6,553 nucleotides of DNA from positions 1 through 6,553 of the forward strand of contig JASHYS010000234.1 in NCBI GenBank assembly GCA_030042915.1. Direction: 5' to 3'. This DNA comes from Acidobacteriaceae bacterium (GTDB taxonomy: Bacteria > Acidobacteriota > Terriglobia > Terriglobales > Acidobacteriaceae). Positions 1 through 5,786 of the stretch are shown here, in pieces; position 1 is the first letter of the stretch; every line of letters begins with the position of its first letter. The translations under genes were made by a program, and so were the position numbers. The notes under the pieces were generated by a model. That model was not told the origin of the DNA. It ran no database searches and saw only the letters and a program-made list of their open reading frames with translations.

Positions 1-300
1 GAGCAGGCTGAAGTGAATGGCCCACAGGCTGGGTTGGCCGTTATTCAGATGCTTGGCTTCGTCGAGCACGATGAGCGCATCGCGATACAGTTGGCGCGGA
101 TCGGCGTCTTCAGTCATCCAGCCGGCGCCGCTGCTTTGAATGACCCAGGGCCCGGGACCAACAAAGCGCTCGCGCGGCACGGTGGCGAATGCCTCCAGGA
201 GCGCCGGCGAATTCAGGTGGTTGACGCGAAACAACTCTTCGGCGTAGAAGCGCCGCGCCGATTCGATCGGGTTGACGGTCTCACCTTCGGTCATGCCCAT
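1..300 (-). CDS. Protein-L-isoaspartate O-methyltransferase-like protein, N-terminal part (runs off left edge)
   Basis: This is an open reading frame of 100 codons from an ATG at 300-298 down to the window edge; the stop and most of the gene lie outside. The visible protein begins MGMTEGETVNPIESARRFYA and continues through a helical segment with VNHLNSPALLEAFATVPRE and RFVGPGPW. It then has YRDALIVLDEAKHLNNGQPS, which ends just before the point where the SAM-binding GxGxG motif would be expected. That pattern (an 'ALLEAFATVPRERFVG' helix and turn, then 'Y.D..L.. NNGQPS') matches the start of the protein-L-isoaspartate (D-aspartate) O-methyltransferase family. Those enzymes use S-adenosylmethionine to repair isoaspartyl residues in the cytosol. 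Related small methyltransferases share this start, so substrate is not certain. A second in-frame ATG lies two codons in (294-292). No strong Shine-Dalgarno sequence precedes either. The gene is divergent from fucP and probably unrelated to the sugar genes. Confidence 0.75.
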   Translation of the reverse strand, partial: MGMTEGETVNPIESARRFYAEELFRVNHLNSPALLEAFATVPRERFVGPGPWVIQSSGAGWMTEDADPRQLYRDALIVLDEAKHLNNGQPSLWAIHFSLL

Positions 301-338
301 GGGCGCTCACAGGGCCCAGTGCAACACCTCAGGCACGG

Positions 339-344
339 ATTATA
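339..344 (-). promoter_or_regulatory. Candidate -10 box for the leftmost methyltransferase gene
   Basis: Read on the minus strand these bases are an exact TATAAT, 38 nt upstream of the methyltransferase ATG at 300. This would give a 5' leader of about 30 nt. No TTGACA-like -35 is visible at 16-18 bp spacing, where the sequence is GC-rich. The support is therefore the -10 match and its position only. Confidence 0.4.
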
Positions 345-416
345 GGGCGCTGCCGCGCTTTTGCGCCTCTGACGAGTGCTCATCGAGGGAAGAAGTAACG
401 TTAACGCCAACGATTA

Positions 417-450
417 CAGTGTTGCCAGCACTGCGGACGATTGGATAGAA
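417..450 (+). promoter_or_regulatory. Candidate fucP promoter overlapped by an inverted repeat
   Basis: TTGCCA at 422-427 (5 of 6 to the -35 consensus) is followed, after 16 bp, by GATAGA at 444-449 (3 of 6 to the -10 consensus). Transcription would then start near 456, about 25 nt before the fucP ATG. The -35 lies inside an inverted repeat with arms CAGTG (417-421) and CACTG (429-433) around a 7-nt centre, a position that would suit a repressor. Just upstream, AACG occurs three times at exact 6-bp spacing (397-400, 403-406, 409-412), partly forming the palindromes TAACGTTA and CGTTAACG. The -10 is weak and all of this is inferred from sequence alone. Confidence 0.35.
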
Positions 451-481
451 AGGGTGAGAGCGACTGGAAAAGGAAGCATCC

Positions 482-1807
482 ATGGTGAGCATCTCCACGG
501 GATCGATGAGAAATACGTCTGCGCCAAGCCACGAGGACATTCACGCTCCGTTGATCCCGGCGGGACGGCTGTTGCCCTTTCTTGTGGTTACACCGCTGTT
601 CTTCCTGTGGGCAATTCCCAACAATCTCACCGATATCCTCATCCGGCAATTCATCAAATCATTCCAGATCAACCAATCCAGTGCAGCCCAACTGCAGGTG
701 ATTTTCGTGGGGTACTTCCTCATGGCGATTCCGGCCGGGCAGATGATGCGCCGGTTTGGGTATAAGGCCGGATTGATCACCGGCCTGGTGCTGATGGGCA
801 CGGGTTGCTGGCTGTTTTATCCCGCAGCGCACGCGGGCGTGTATTCGTTTTTCCTGCTGGCGCAGTTTGTCATCGGCTGTGGGCTTTCTTGTCTTGAAAC
901 CGGAGCCAACCCATTCATCGCGCAGCTGGGCGCGGCGGGTTCGAGCGAGAGACGCTTGAATCTGTCGCAGGCGTTCAACCCGCTGGGGTCCATCACTGCC
1001 GGACTGGTGGGGACACGGTTCATTTTCTCGGGCCGCGAATGGAATAGCACGCAAATTGCCGCCATGAAAGCGGCGGGAACCTACCAGGATTACCTGCACT
1101 CGGAAACTTTGCGCGTGGTACCCACTTACCTTGTTCTTGGCTGCGTGGCGCTGTTGTGGGGATTGATGGTCCTGGCCACGAAGTTTCCGGCATTAGCGAC
1201 GGAGGATACTTCAGAAAGTTCTGACTCGGGCGGCATGCAGGTGCGGCTGTTCCAGCGGCACTTTGTTGTCGCCGTGCTGGCGCAGTTTCTTTATGTAGGC
1301 GCGCAGGTAGGAACGTGGAGCTACTTCATCCTCTATGTGGAGTCGGCAACCGGCGTGGGCGACAAGGCCGCAGGCTACATGTTGACAGGTACGCTGGCGG
1401 CCTTTGCCGTGGGCAGGTTCGGCTCGGCCTGGCTGATGAAGCATTTTCATGCGCGGCAGATGCTGGTGCTCTATGCGGTCATGAACGTGGCCTTGTGCCT
1501 GGTGGCGGTTGTGTATCCAAGCTGGTTGGGCATGGGCTGCCTGCTGATGACCAGCCTGTTCATGTCGATCATGTTTCCCACGATTTTTGCGCTGGGATTG
1601 AAGGGCATGGGCGATAAGACCAAGACCGCTGGATCACTGCAGGTGATGGCGATTCTGGGCGGATGGGCGTTGACCAAGGTGATGGGCATTCTTTACTCGG
1701 CGTCGGGTTTGCGCGCCGCGTACCTCGTGCCGGTGGTGTGTTACGTCGGCGTGGTGTTGTACGCCTGGCTGTTCGCCGAAGCAAAGGCGGGCGAAACGGC
1801 GGGGTAA
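482..1807 (+). CDS. fucP: MFS sugar permease, L-fucose:H+ symporter (FucP) family
   Basis: The product is a 441-aa inner-membrane transporter, close to the roughly 438 aa of E. coli FucP, with about 12 hydrophobic helices and a central hydrophilic loop (residues 235-258). FucP family marks are clear. PLFFLWAIPNNLTDIL (residues 38-53) carries Asp51, which corresponds to the proton/sugar Asp46 of E. coli FucP. CLETGANPF (137-145) carries Glu139, corresponding to Glu135. NLSQAFNPLGSI (160-171) is the conserved helix-5 segment, and MFPTIFALGLKGMG (364-377) plus VMAILGG (388-394) are the usual C-half motifs. The ATG is supported by AGGA at 471-474, seven nt upstream; Met9 is an alternative. Family members import L-fucose, but others carry glucose, galactose, mannose or N-acetylglucosamine, so the substrate is inferred. 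The neighbouring 2-keto-3-deoxy-acid enzymes favour a deoxyhexose such as fucose. It converges on, and is not co-transcribed with, the catabolic operon. Confidence 0.87.
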   Translation: MVSISTGSMRNTSAPSHEDIHAPLIPAGRLLPFLVVTPLFFLWAIPNNLTDILIRQFIKSFQINQSSAAQLQVIFVGYFLMAIPAGQMMRRFGYKAGLITGLVLMGTGCWLFYPAAHAGVYSFFLLAQFVIGCGLSCLETGANPFIAQLGAAGSSERRLNLSQAFNPLGSITAGLVGTRFIFSGREWNSTQIAAMKAAGTYQDYLHSETLRVVPTYLVLGCVALLWGLMVLATKFPALATEDTSESSDSGGMQVRLFQRHFVVAVLAQFLYVGAQVGTWSYFILYVESATGVGDKAAGYMLTGTLAAFAVGRFGSAWLMKHFHARQMLVLYAVMNVALCLVAVVYPSWLGMGCLLMTSLFMSIMFPTIFALGLKGMGDKTKTAGSLQVMAILGGWALTKVMGILYSASGLRAAYLVPVVCYVGVVLYAWLFAEAKAGETAG

Positions 1808-1808
1808 C

Positions 1809-1840
1809 GGGCCGGCGCGCCAGCGACGGGCCCTTTGTTT
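1809..1840 (+). terminator. Candidate terminator at the fucP/FAH convergent junction
   Basis: Two nt after the fucP stop, GGGCC (1809-1813) can pair with GGCCC (1829-1833). The loop is 15 nt and contains the self-complementary GGCGCGCC (1814-1821). TTTGTTT (1834-1840) follows directly. This fits a Rho-independent terminator for fucP. The stem is only 5 bp and the T-run is interrupted, so it is a weak candidate. It lies in the 40-nt gap between two convergent genes. Confidence 0.35.
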
Positions 1841-1847
1841 GGAAAAG

Positions 1848-2696
1848 CTATTCCGCGACGACCGGATTGGTGAGCGCGCCAATGCCTTCGATGGCGATGG
1901 TGACGGTATCGCCCGGCTTGAGCCAGCGCGGGGGCTTGCGGCCCATGCCTACGCCTGAGGGCGTCCCGGTAGAAACAATATCGCCGGGCAGCAGCGGCGT
2001 GATCGACGAGATGTATTCGATCAGTTCGGGAATTTTGAAGATCAGCTCGCGTGTGTTGGAGTTCTGCAGCACTTCGCCGTTGATGTCGAGGCGGATGGGC
2101 AACTGGTGCGGGTCGGCGATCTGATCGGCGGTAACGATGGCTGGACCCATGGGGCAAAATGTGGGGAAACTTTTGGCCAGTGACCACTGCGAGGTGGCCC
2201 GCTGCACGTCGCGCGCGCTCACGTCGTTGATGATGGTGTAGCCGTAGATGTGCTCGCGCCACGCCGAGGCGGGAATGCGATAGCCGCCTTTGCCGACGAT
2301 GAAGGCTAATTCGGCTTCGTAGTCGGGCTCATTGGAGTTTTTTGGCAGCACAATGGCGTCGCCGGGGCCGGCGATCGCGGTGGGCAGCTTGAAGAAGACC
2401 ACCGGTACTGCGGGCAGCTCCATTTTCGATTCGGCGGCGTGGTCACGGTAATTCAATCCGATGGCGAAGACGCGCGGAGGGTTGATGAGCGGCGCGTGCA
2501 GGCGCACCTGGCTCAGCCGATAGCCGAGAAGGGCACTGGGCTTGGCGAGCTGATCGATGGCGGTAACGCCGGCGGCGATGACGGCCAGCGTGTCGGCATA
2601 TCCCGCATTGGACAAATCCGCGATCAGGCCGGTGTCTTCAATGAGCGCACCCGGCCGTGGATTACCGCCCGCCAGGGAAAACGAGACCAGATGCAT
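1848..2696 (-). CDS. FAH-family hydrolase, probably 2,4-diketo-3-deoxy-sugar acid (fuconate/rhamnonate type) hydrolase
   Basis: This 282-aa cytosolic enzyme belongs to the fumarylacetoacetate hydrolase family. A small N-terminal domain (about 1-70) precedes the catalytic beta-roll. VFAIGLNYRDHAAES (76-90) is the family's entry motif. DYEAELAFIVGKG (125-137) supplies the metal ligands Glu127 and Glu129, and Asp158 in NDVSARD supplies the third. LAKSFPTFCPMGP (173-185) and GTPSGVG (244-250) complete the active site. Family members cleave C-C bonds next to a 2,4-diketo acid with Mg2+ or Mn2+. TAGAGG at 2708-2703 gives good spacing (6 nt) to the ATG. Directly upstream is an SDR resembling 2-keto-3-deoxy-L-fuconate dehydrogenase, whose product is exactly such a diketo acid. 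The likely role is therefore release of pyruvate plus L-lactate in the non-phosphorylative fucose or rhamnose route. Acylpyruvase, fumarylpyruvate hydrolase or ureidoglycolate-lyase-like activity cannot be excluded from sequence. It is last in the operon. Confidence 0.83.
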   Translation of the reverse strand: MHLVSFSLAGGNPRPGALIEDTGLIADLSNAGYADTLAVIAAGVTAIDQLAKPSALLGYRLSQVRLHAPLINPPRVFAIGLNYRDHAAESKMELPAVPVVFFKLPTAIAGPGDAIVLPKNSNEPDYEAELAFIVGKGGYRIPASAWREHIYGYTIINDVSARDVQRATSQWSLAKSFPTFCPMGPAIVTADQIADPHQLPIRLDINGEVLQNSNTRELIFKIPELIEYISSITPLLPGDIVSTGTPSGVGMGRKPPRWLKPGDTVTIAIEGIGALTNPVVAE

Positions 2697-2733
2697 CGGC
2701 GACCTCTATGTTGCAGTGTAAATGCGCGTGGCG

Positions 2734-3504
2734 TCAGGCTGCGGTCCAGCCGCCGTCGAGGGTGAGCAGCGTGCCGGTAACGAAGGCAGCCTCGTCCGAA
2801 GCGAGATATCGGATCGCGGACGCAACTTCTTCAGGGCGGCCGAGGCGGCCGAGGGGCTGACGGGCGCGCAATTCAGCCCGCATTTCTTCCTTGTTGTGCT
2901 TGTGAAATTTTTCCAGGTACTGTTCGACGAAGGGTGTTTGCACAGTGCCGGGGCAGACGGCGTTCACGCGCAGCGTTTTCGGATACTCGGCCGCGAGCTG
3001 GCGCGTCATCGCCACGATCGCGCCTTTGCTCGTGCAATAGGCAAAGCGTTCTTTGATGCCGACCAGGCCGGAGACAGAGGCAACGTTGACGATGACGCCG
3101 AGCGCTTGATGACGCTCCTGCGCGGCGAGCAGCATGGGTAAAAAGGCGCGCGTGACCAGATAGACCGAGCGCACGTTGACGTTCATCAGGCGGTCGAAGT
3201 CTTCAGGCTCGGTAGTCTCGATGGAGCCGACGTGGCCGACGCCGGCATTGTTGACGAGAATGTCGAGGAACTCGATCTGCGCGAGAGCCGCGGCGATGGA
3301 TTTGGCGCTCGTGACGTCGAGGTGCAGCGCGTGCGCATGAGGGACGGAGGCCGCGAGAGATTCAGCGGCGGGCGCATTGATGTCCGCGATCCAAACTTCG
3401 GCTCCGGCGCGGGCAAGCTCCTTCACCGTGGCTTCACCAATGCCGCTTGCGCCGCCCGTAACGAGGGCGATGCGACGGTCGAGGCGGAATGGATCGGCGG
3501 TCAT
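2734..3504 (-). CDS. SDR-family NAD-dependent oxidoreductase, probably 2-keto-3-deoxy-L-fuconate dehydrogenase type
   Basis: This is a 256-aa classical short-chain dehydrogenase, full length for the family. The Rossmann glycine motif TGGASGIG is at 16-23. Asp41 at the end of the second strand (VWIADI) predicts NAD+ rather than NADP+. NNAG is at 85-88 and the structural Asn at 110. The catalytic Ser143, Tyr156 and Lys160 are all present with correct spacing. After VNAVCPGTVQTPF (180-192) comes a charged helical lid (about 193-216), then RQPLGRLGRPEEVA (215-228) and a C-terminal LTLDGGW. The 'CPGTV.TP' and 'RQPLGR' stretches resemble bacterial 2-keto-3-deoxy-L-fuconate dehydrogenases and mammalian DHRS6. 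The start is supported by AGGA at 3514-3511, six nt upstream, immediately after the stop of the preceding small gene (12 nt apart). Downstream is the FAH hydrolase (37 nt gap), which fits oxidation of a 2-keto-3-deoxy acid to its 2,4-diketo form. L-fucose or other sugar dehydrogenase activity is the main alternative. Confidence 0.83.
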   Translation of the reverse strand: MTADPFRLDRRIALVTGGASGIGEATVKELARAGAEVWIADINAPAAESLAASVPHAHALHLDVTSAKSIAAALAQIEFLDILVNNAGVGHVGSIETTEPEDFDRLMNVNVRSVYLVTRAFLPMLLAAQERHQALGVIVNVASVSGLVGIKERFAYCTSKGAIVAMTRQLAAEYPKTLRVNAVCPGTVQTPFVEQYLEKFHKHNKEEMRAELRARQPLGRLGRPEEVASAIRYLASDEAAFVTGTLLTLDGGWTAA

Positions 3505-3516
3505 GCGTAGTCCTGC

Positions 3517-3732
3517 TCAGCGGTCGGCCATGAAATCCGCAGGAAAGCCGGCCTGGTCGAGAGCGGCGAAGATTTCTTCCCAAGTGGCTGGAAGAGGGGA
3601 GAGAATCACGTCGCCAGTTCGGGGGTCGCGGCGCACGTAGACCTCCTCTGTCTTGAAGCGAAACTGGGCCGGAATGCGGATCACCTGGCTGCGGCCGATT
3701 CGAAGAATGCGAGTTTTGACGGCTTGAGGCAC
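3517..3732 (-). CDS. Solo AbrB/VapB (VagC)-type antitoxin-like DNA-binding protein
   Basis: The product is a 71-residue protein starting at GTG. Residues 6-48 have the swapped-hairpin SpoVT-AbrB pattern: KTRILRIGRSQVIRIPAQF, then a strand pair ending GDVILSPLP. The C-terminus WEEIFAALDQ...PADFMADR is the toxin-neutralising tail typical of VapB/VagC antitoxins. Such proteins normally bind their own operator and pair with a PIN-domain RNase VapC encoded just downstream. Here the next gene, 12 nt downstream, is the SDR dehydrogenase. No PIN protein exists in any frame of this window. The gene is co-directional with the aldolase upstream (35-nt gap) and appears to be part of the sugar-acid operon. 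It could be a relic antitoxin that lost its toxin, an antitoxin acting on a distant VapC, or a local transcriptional regulator. Sequence alone does not decide. Confidence 0.78.
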   Translation of the reverse strand: MPQAVKTRILRIGRSQVIRIPAQFRFKTEEVYVRRDPRTGDVILSPLPATWEEIFAALDQAGFPADFMADR

Positions 3733-3738
3733 AAGGCA

Positions 3739-3743
3739 CCTCC
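3739..3743 (-). promoter_or_regulatory. Shine-Dalgarno that fixes the GTG start of the antitoxin-like gene
   Basis: On the minus strand this is GGAGG, six nt before the GTG at 3732-3730. It is the best ribosome binding site in the window. The nearby ATG at 3746-3744 is in another reading frame and precedes the GGAGG, so it is not the start. The strength of the site suggests the small protein really is translated. Confidence 0.65.
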
Positions 3744-3767
3744 ATGGTTATTATGTCTGTCCGGCGC

Positions 3768-4412
3768 TTACCTCCGCGCGTCGGCAATCACTTTCAAATA
3801 CGCGCGGGCAGTTTCAGTGATGGTTTCAGGATGGCCGCCATCGACAGCGGCGAGATTTACCAGGTCGCTGCCTACGCCAAGGGCGCGCGCACCGGCTTTG
3901 ATGAAGCTTTCAGCCGTCTGCAATGTGACGCCGCCCGTGGGAATGAGCTTGAGATGTGGGAAGGGCGCGAGCAGCGCTTTCAAATAGCTGGCGCCGCCCA
4001 CAGCCGAACAGGGAAAGATTTTCACGTAGTCGGCGCCGGCGTTCCACGCGGTAATGGCCTCGGTGGGCGTGAGCGCGCCGGGACAGGAGATCTTTTTATT
4101 GGTTTTGGTCGTGTGGATCACCTCTGGATGCAAACTCGGACTGACGACGAACTCCGCCCCGGCATCGACGGTGGCCTGGGCCTGGTCGGCAGTGGTCACA
4201 GTGCCCGAGCCGAGCAGGAGGTCCGCGCCGTAAGCCTTCTTCAGTTCCTTGAGCAGATCGATAGCTCCGGGAACGGTCATGGTGACCTCGACCACGGTAA
4301 CGCCGCCGGCAATCATGGCATCGACCACGGCGCGGCCCTGGGCAACGCTTTTCGCCCGCAGAACAGGAATGAGGCCGACGCGTTCGATGATTTGCTGCGT
4401 GGTTTCGGGCAT
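3768..4412 (-). CDS. eda: 2-dehydro-3-deoxyphosphogluconate (KDPG) aldolase
   Basis: This 214-aa class I aldolase has the usual length of the KDPG/KHG aldolase family (about 205-215 aa). The TIM barrel shows IPVLR with Arg19, VEVTM (41-45) with the general acid/base Glu42, LLLGSGTV (65-72), SCPGALTPTEA (109-119), and YVKIFP (129-134) with the Schiff-base Lys131. The phosphate-site glycines are in IPTGGV (157-162) and VGSDL (180-184). It cleaves KDPG to pyruvate and glyceraldehyde 3-phosphate; the related 6-phosphogalactonate (DgoA) activity is possible. GGAG at 4420-4417 lies four nt before the ATG. The kinase that would make its substrate is immediately upstream on the same strand, 125 nt away, and the pair looks like the phosphorylative branch of the operon. 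The function call is firm at family level; substrate stereochemistry is inferred. Confidence 0.9.
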   Translation of the reverse strand: MPETTQQIIERVGLIPVLRAKSVAQGRAVVDAMIAGGVTVVEVTMTVPGAIDLLKELKKAYGADLLLGSGTVTTADQAQATVDAGAEFVVSPSLHPEVIHTTKTNKKISCPGALTPTEAITAWNAGADYVKIFPCSAVGGASYLKALLAPFPHLKLIPTGGVTLQTAESFIKAGARALGVGSDLVNLAAVDGGHPETITETARAYLKVIADARR

Positions 4413-4445
4413 TTTTCTCCAATAACGCCGGCTCCTTCACTGCGA

Positions 4446-4469
4446 GCTTCTAGCTGCCGGCTTCTAGCT
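4446..4469. repeat. Tandem GCTTCTAGCT repeat in the kinase-aldolase gap
   Basis: GCTTCTAGCT occurs twice, exactly, at 4446-4455 and 4460-4469, separated by GCCG (14-bp period). An imperfect inverted copy, AGCTGGAAGCC, lies at 4517-4527 and can pair with 4459-4469 with one G-T wobble. Read on the operon strand the unit is AGCTAGAAGC. The 125-nt gap holding it has no gene. It may be a fragment of a dispersed intergenic repeat or an mRNA structure between kinase and aldolase. Confidence 0.6.
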
Positions 4470-4537
4470 TTTTCCTGGTCGAGCGAAGCTGTTGGACCGG
4501 CCAAAATCAAACTGGGAGCTGGAAGCCAGTGGCTGAT

Positions 4538-5647
4538 TTACCGCGCGATTCGTGTTGAGCCTCCCTTGATGAGCCGTTCGACTTCGGCCAGCGTGGCCAT
4601 ACTGGTGTCGCCGGGGGTGGTCATGGCCAGCGCGCCGTGCGCCACGCCGCATTTCACCGCCCACTCAATGCCTTTGCCCGCAAGCAGGCCGTAAATCAGG
4701 CCGGAGGCAAAGCTGTCGCCGCCGCCCACGCGATCGAAAATCTCGATTTCGCGCTGCGGCACGTGGACGACTTTGTCCTCGTAGAGCGCGATAGCGCCCC
4801 ACGCGTTGCGGCTGGCGCTTTGCGCAGTGCGCAGCGTGCTGGCCACGAGTTTCAGGTTGGGATACGCGGCCGCCACGTCGCGCAGCATCGCTTCGTAACC
4901 CGCGATGGGCAGCTCGGCGAAATCTTCGCCCACCCCCTTGATCGTGATGCCCAGCATGGCCGAGAAATCTTCCTCATTGCCGAGAAGCACATCGACTTTG
5001 CGCACAAGCTCGCGGTTCACTTCCTGCGCCTTCGTCTTGCCGCCGATGGATTTCCAGAGCGAGTCGCGGTAATTCAGGTCGTAAGAGATGGGCGCGGCGT
5101 ATTTGCGCGCGGCGTCCATGGCTTCAACGGCGACTTCGGCCGTGGACGCCGAGAGCGCGGCGAAGATGCCGCCGGTGTGCATCCAACGGCTTCCATTTCC
5201 CGGCCCGAAAATCGATTCCCAATCAAAGTCGCCCGGCTTGACCTGGCTGATGGCAGTGTGGCCGCGGTCGGAGCAGCCAACCGCCGCGCGCACGCCGAAA
5301 CCGCGCTCGGTAAAGTTGAGGCCATTGCGGACGGTACGGCCGACGCCGTCGTAGGGAACCCAGCGAATAAGCGAAGTGTCGACACCGCCCTCGAGGATGA
5401 AGTCTTCGACGAGGCGGCCGACAGGATTGTCGGCCAGCGCGGTGACGACCGCGGTGCGCATACCGAAGCAGCGGCGCAGACCGCGGGCAACATTGTATTC
5501 GCCGCCGCCCTCCCAGGCTTGAAAATGGCGCGTGGTGTGGATACGCATCTCGCCGGGGTCGAGGCGCAGCATCACTTCGCCCAGGCTGACGCAATCCCAG
5601 CGGCGCGCGGGGTCGGGAATCGACATAGGTTTCATCGCCAAGACCAT
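4538..5647 (-). CDS. kdgK: PfkB-family sugar kinase, probably 2-keto-3-deoxygluconate kinase
   Basis: This is a ribokinase/PfkB-fold kinase of about 360-370 aa. Counting from the first ATG (5647), the protein begins MVLAMKPMSIPDP and family similarity begins at RRWDCVSLGEVMLRLDPGE. WEGGGEYNVARGL about 45 residues in is the first PfkB signature. DLNYRDSLW and LLGNEEDF are typical of 2-keto-3-deoxygluconate kinases. FDRVGGGDSFASG, about 60 residues from the end, is the second PfkB signature with the catalytic Asp and anion-hole glycines. The enzyme would phosphorylate a 2-keto-3-deoxy sugar acid with ATP for the aldolase encoded next. The start is uncertain: TTG 5659 and ATGs at 5647, 5635 and 5626 are all in frame and none has a Shine-Dalgarno sequence. 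It is the first gene of the minus-strand operon and divergent from the Gfo/Idh gene. Fructokinase-like activity is the main alternative but fits the context less well. Confidence 0.85.
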   Translation of the reverse strand: MVLAMKPMSIPDPARRWDCVSLGEVMLRLDPGEMRIHTTRHFQAWEGGGEYNVARGLRRCFGMRTAVVTALADNPVGRLVEDFILEGGVDTSLIRWVPYDGVGRTVRNGLNFTERGFGVRAAVGCSDRGHTAISQVKPGDFDWESIFGPGNGSRWMHTGGIFAALSASTAEVAVEAMDAARKYAAPISYDLNYRDSLWKSIGGKTKAQEVNRELVRKVDVLLGNEEDFSAMLGITIKGVGEDFAELPIAGYEAMLRDVAAAYPNLKLVASTLRTAQSASRNAWGAIALYEDKVVHVPQREIEIFDRVGGGDSFASGLIYGLLAGKGIEWAVKCGVAHGALAMTTPGDTSMATLAEVERLIKGGSTRIAR

Positions 5648-5730
5648 ACTGTAACGCAAGGGGCTGGGAGCGGTCAGCGAGCTGCCACGCAGGACTCAAG
5701 CCGGAGCGATCATTTAGGCTGTGTGGCGAG

Positions 5731-5745
5731 AGAAATTTCATTTCT
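5731..5745. promoter_or_regulatory. Perfect inverted repeat, candidate operator in the divergent kinase/oxidoreductase spacer
   Basis: AGAAAT (5731-5736) and ATTTCT (5740-5745) are exact reverse complements around TTC. The left arm also contributes to a second palindrome, GAAATTTC (5732-5739). It is an A+T-rich island in a G+C-rich spacer of roughly 140 nt between two divergent metabolic genes, the expected place for a shared regulator site. No confident -35/-10 pair is visible on either strand. The regulator is not encoded in the window. Confidence 0.45.
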
Positions 5746-5786
5746 GTGCAAGAGCCCGAATTACGGAATCCACGGAAAGGGAAGCT

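Noticed and set aside
13..345. 110-aa plus-strand open frame
   Set aside because: It is the antisense shadow of the methyltransferase-like gene, whose minus-strand protein has family-like sequence.
1741..2262. 173-aa minus-strand frame at the fucP/FAH junction
   Set aside because: It is very rich in Arg, His and Ala, overlaps the FAH gene in another frame, and has no ribosome binding site or motif.
3434..3787. 117-aa minus-strand frame overlapping the antitoxin-like gene, considered as a hidden toxin
   Set aside because: It shares DNA with the antitoxin and the SDR start in another frame and is Arg/Pro/Ser-rich. It shows none of the acidic residues of a PIN domain.
4470..4537. Terminator between kinase and aldolase
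   Set aside because: Only a 4-bp CTGG/CCAG stem with a broken T-run is visible on the operon strand. The aldolase has its own ribosome binding site but no clear promoter, so readthrough is more likely.
3744..4694. 316-aa plus-strand open frame
   Set aside because: It lies opposite the well-supported KDPG aldolase and part of the kinase, with no recognisable motif.
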